Source of the DNA: Planctomycetaceae bacterium
GTDB taxonomy: Bacteria; Planctomycetota; Planctomycetia; Planctomycetales; Planctomycetaceae
Reading direction: 5' to 3'
Length of the DNA: 6,199 nucleotides
NCBI GenBank assembly: GCA_027000105.1
Contig: JALTOP010000158.1
Span: 1-6,199, forward strand
A program made the position numbers and the translations under genes. Below, piece by piece: positions 6,140 to 6,199 of the stretch. How positions within the stretch are numbered: the stretch's first letter is position 1; each line of letters starts with the position of its first letter. The notes under the pieces are model-generated. The model was not told the DNA's origin, did not search any database, and saw nothing but the letters and a program-made list of their open reading frames with translations.

Positions 6140-6199
6140 TCCAAACCGGCCTCAACGTGCAAACGTATGTCGCTTGCGAGGGTGATTTCCGTGCACTAG
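6140..6199. other. Right-edge sequence, nothing recognised
   Basis: The 60 bases after the J-like gene contain no gene start with a ribosome binding site and no T-tailed hairpin. The operon terminator, or a fourth operon gene, may therefore lie beyond the window. Confidence 0.4.

Noticed and set aside
1..6199. CRISPR arrays, tRNA or rRNA genes, insertion-sequence ends, toxin–antitoxin pairs
   Set aside because: I looked for repeated spacers, cloverleaf-like arms, terminal inverted repeats and transposase motifs on both strands and saw none.

Overview
The window is bacterial, dense and almost entirely plus-strand, with balanced base composition. The gene content (an HscC-type Hsp70, a J-like membrane protein, a free-standing two-CBS protein and a LarA-like enzyme fragment) and the style of the proteins suggest a Planctomycetota chromosome. 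That assignment is an impression from protein style; no marker gene is present to prove it.

Layout. (1) Positions 1-463 hold the 3' end of a gene whose start lies off the left edge. The fragment resembles the C-terminal part of lactate-racemase-like (LarA/DUF2088-type) proteins. (2) Positions 464-902 are non-coding, with two hairpins (the second T-rich at its 3' side) and one plausible sigma70-type promoter. (3) Positions 903-1388 encode a small two-CBS-domain protein with a strong ribosome binding site, closed by a convincing intrinsic terminator at 1436-1480. (4) Positions 1483-1704 on the minus strand may be a small protein gene or the tail of a decayed one. It converges on the terminator and is divergent from the next gene. 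(5) Positions 1817-6139 form a tight three-gene plus-strand operon: an HscC-family Hsp70 (579 aa), a 268-aa protein of unknown function with one C-terminal membrane segment, and a 597-aa protein with an N-terminal J-like domain and a C-terminal membrane hairpin. Gene junctions are a 20-nt (or 14-nt) overlap and a 2-nt gap. (6) The last 60 bases hold nothing recognisable.

How the genes work together. The operon looks like a dedicated membrane-associated Hsp70 machine. The soluble Hsp70 keeps its ATPase and allosteric residues and its J-domain docking residues. The J-like partner has KPE where classical J domains have the essential HPD, and is predicted to be held at the inner face of the cytoplasmic membrane. 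The middle protein is also predicted to be membrane-anchored by its C-terminus, and is the least understood part: it could be an adaptor, substrate receptor or exchange factor. E. coli HscC also has dedicated J-like membrane partners (DjlB, DjlC), so the general theme is known; the middle protein and this arrangement are the parts worth following up. The CBS gene is terminated separately and is not obviously linked.
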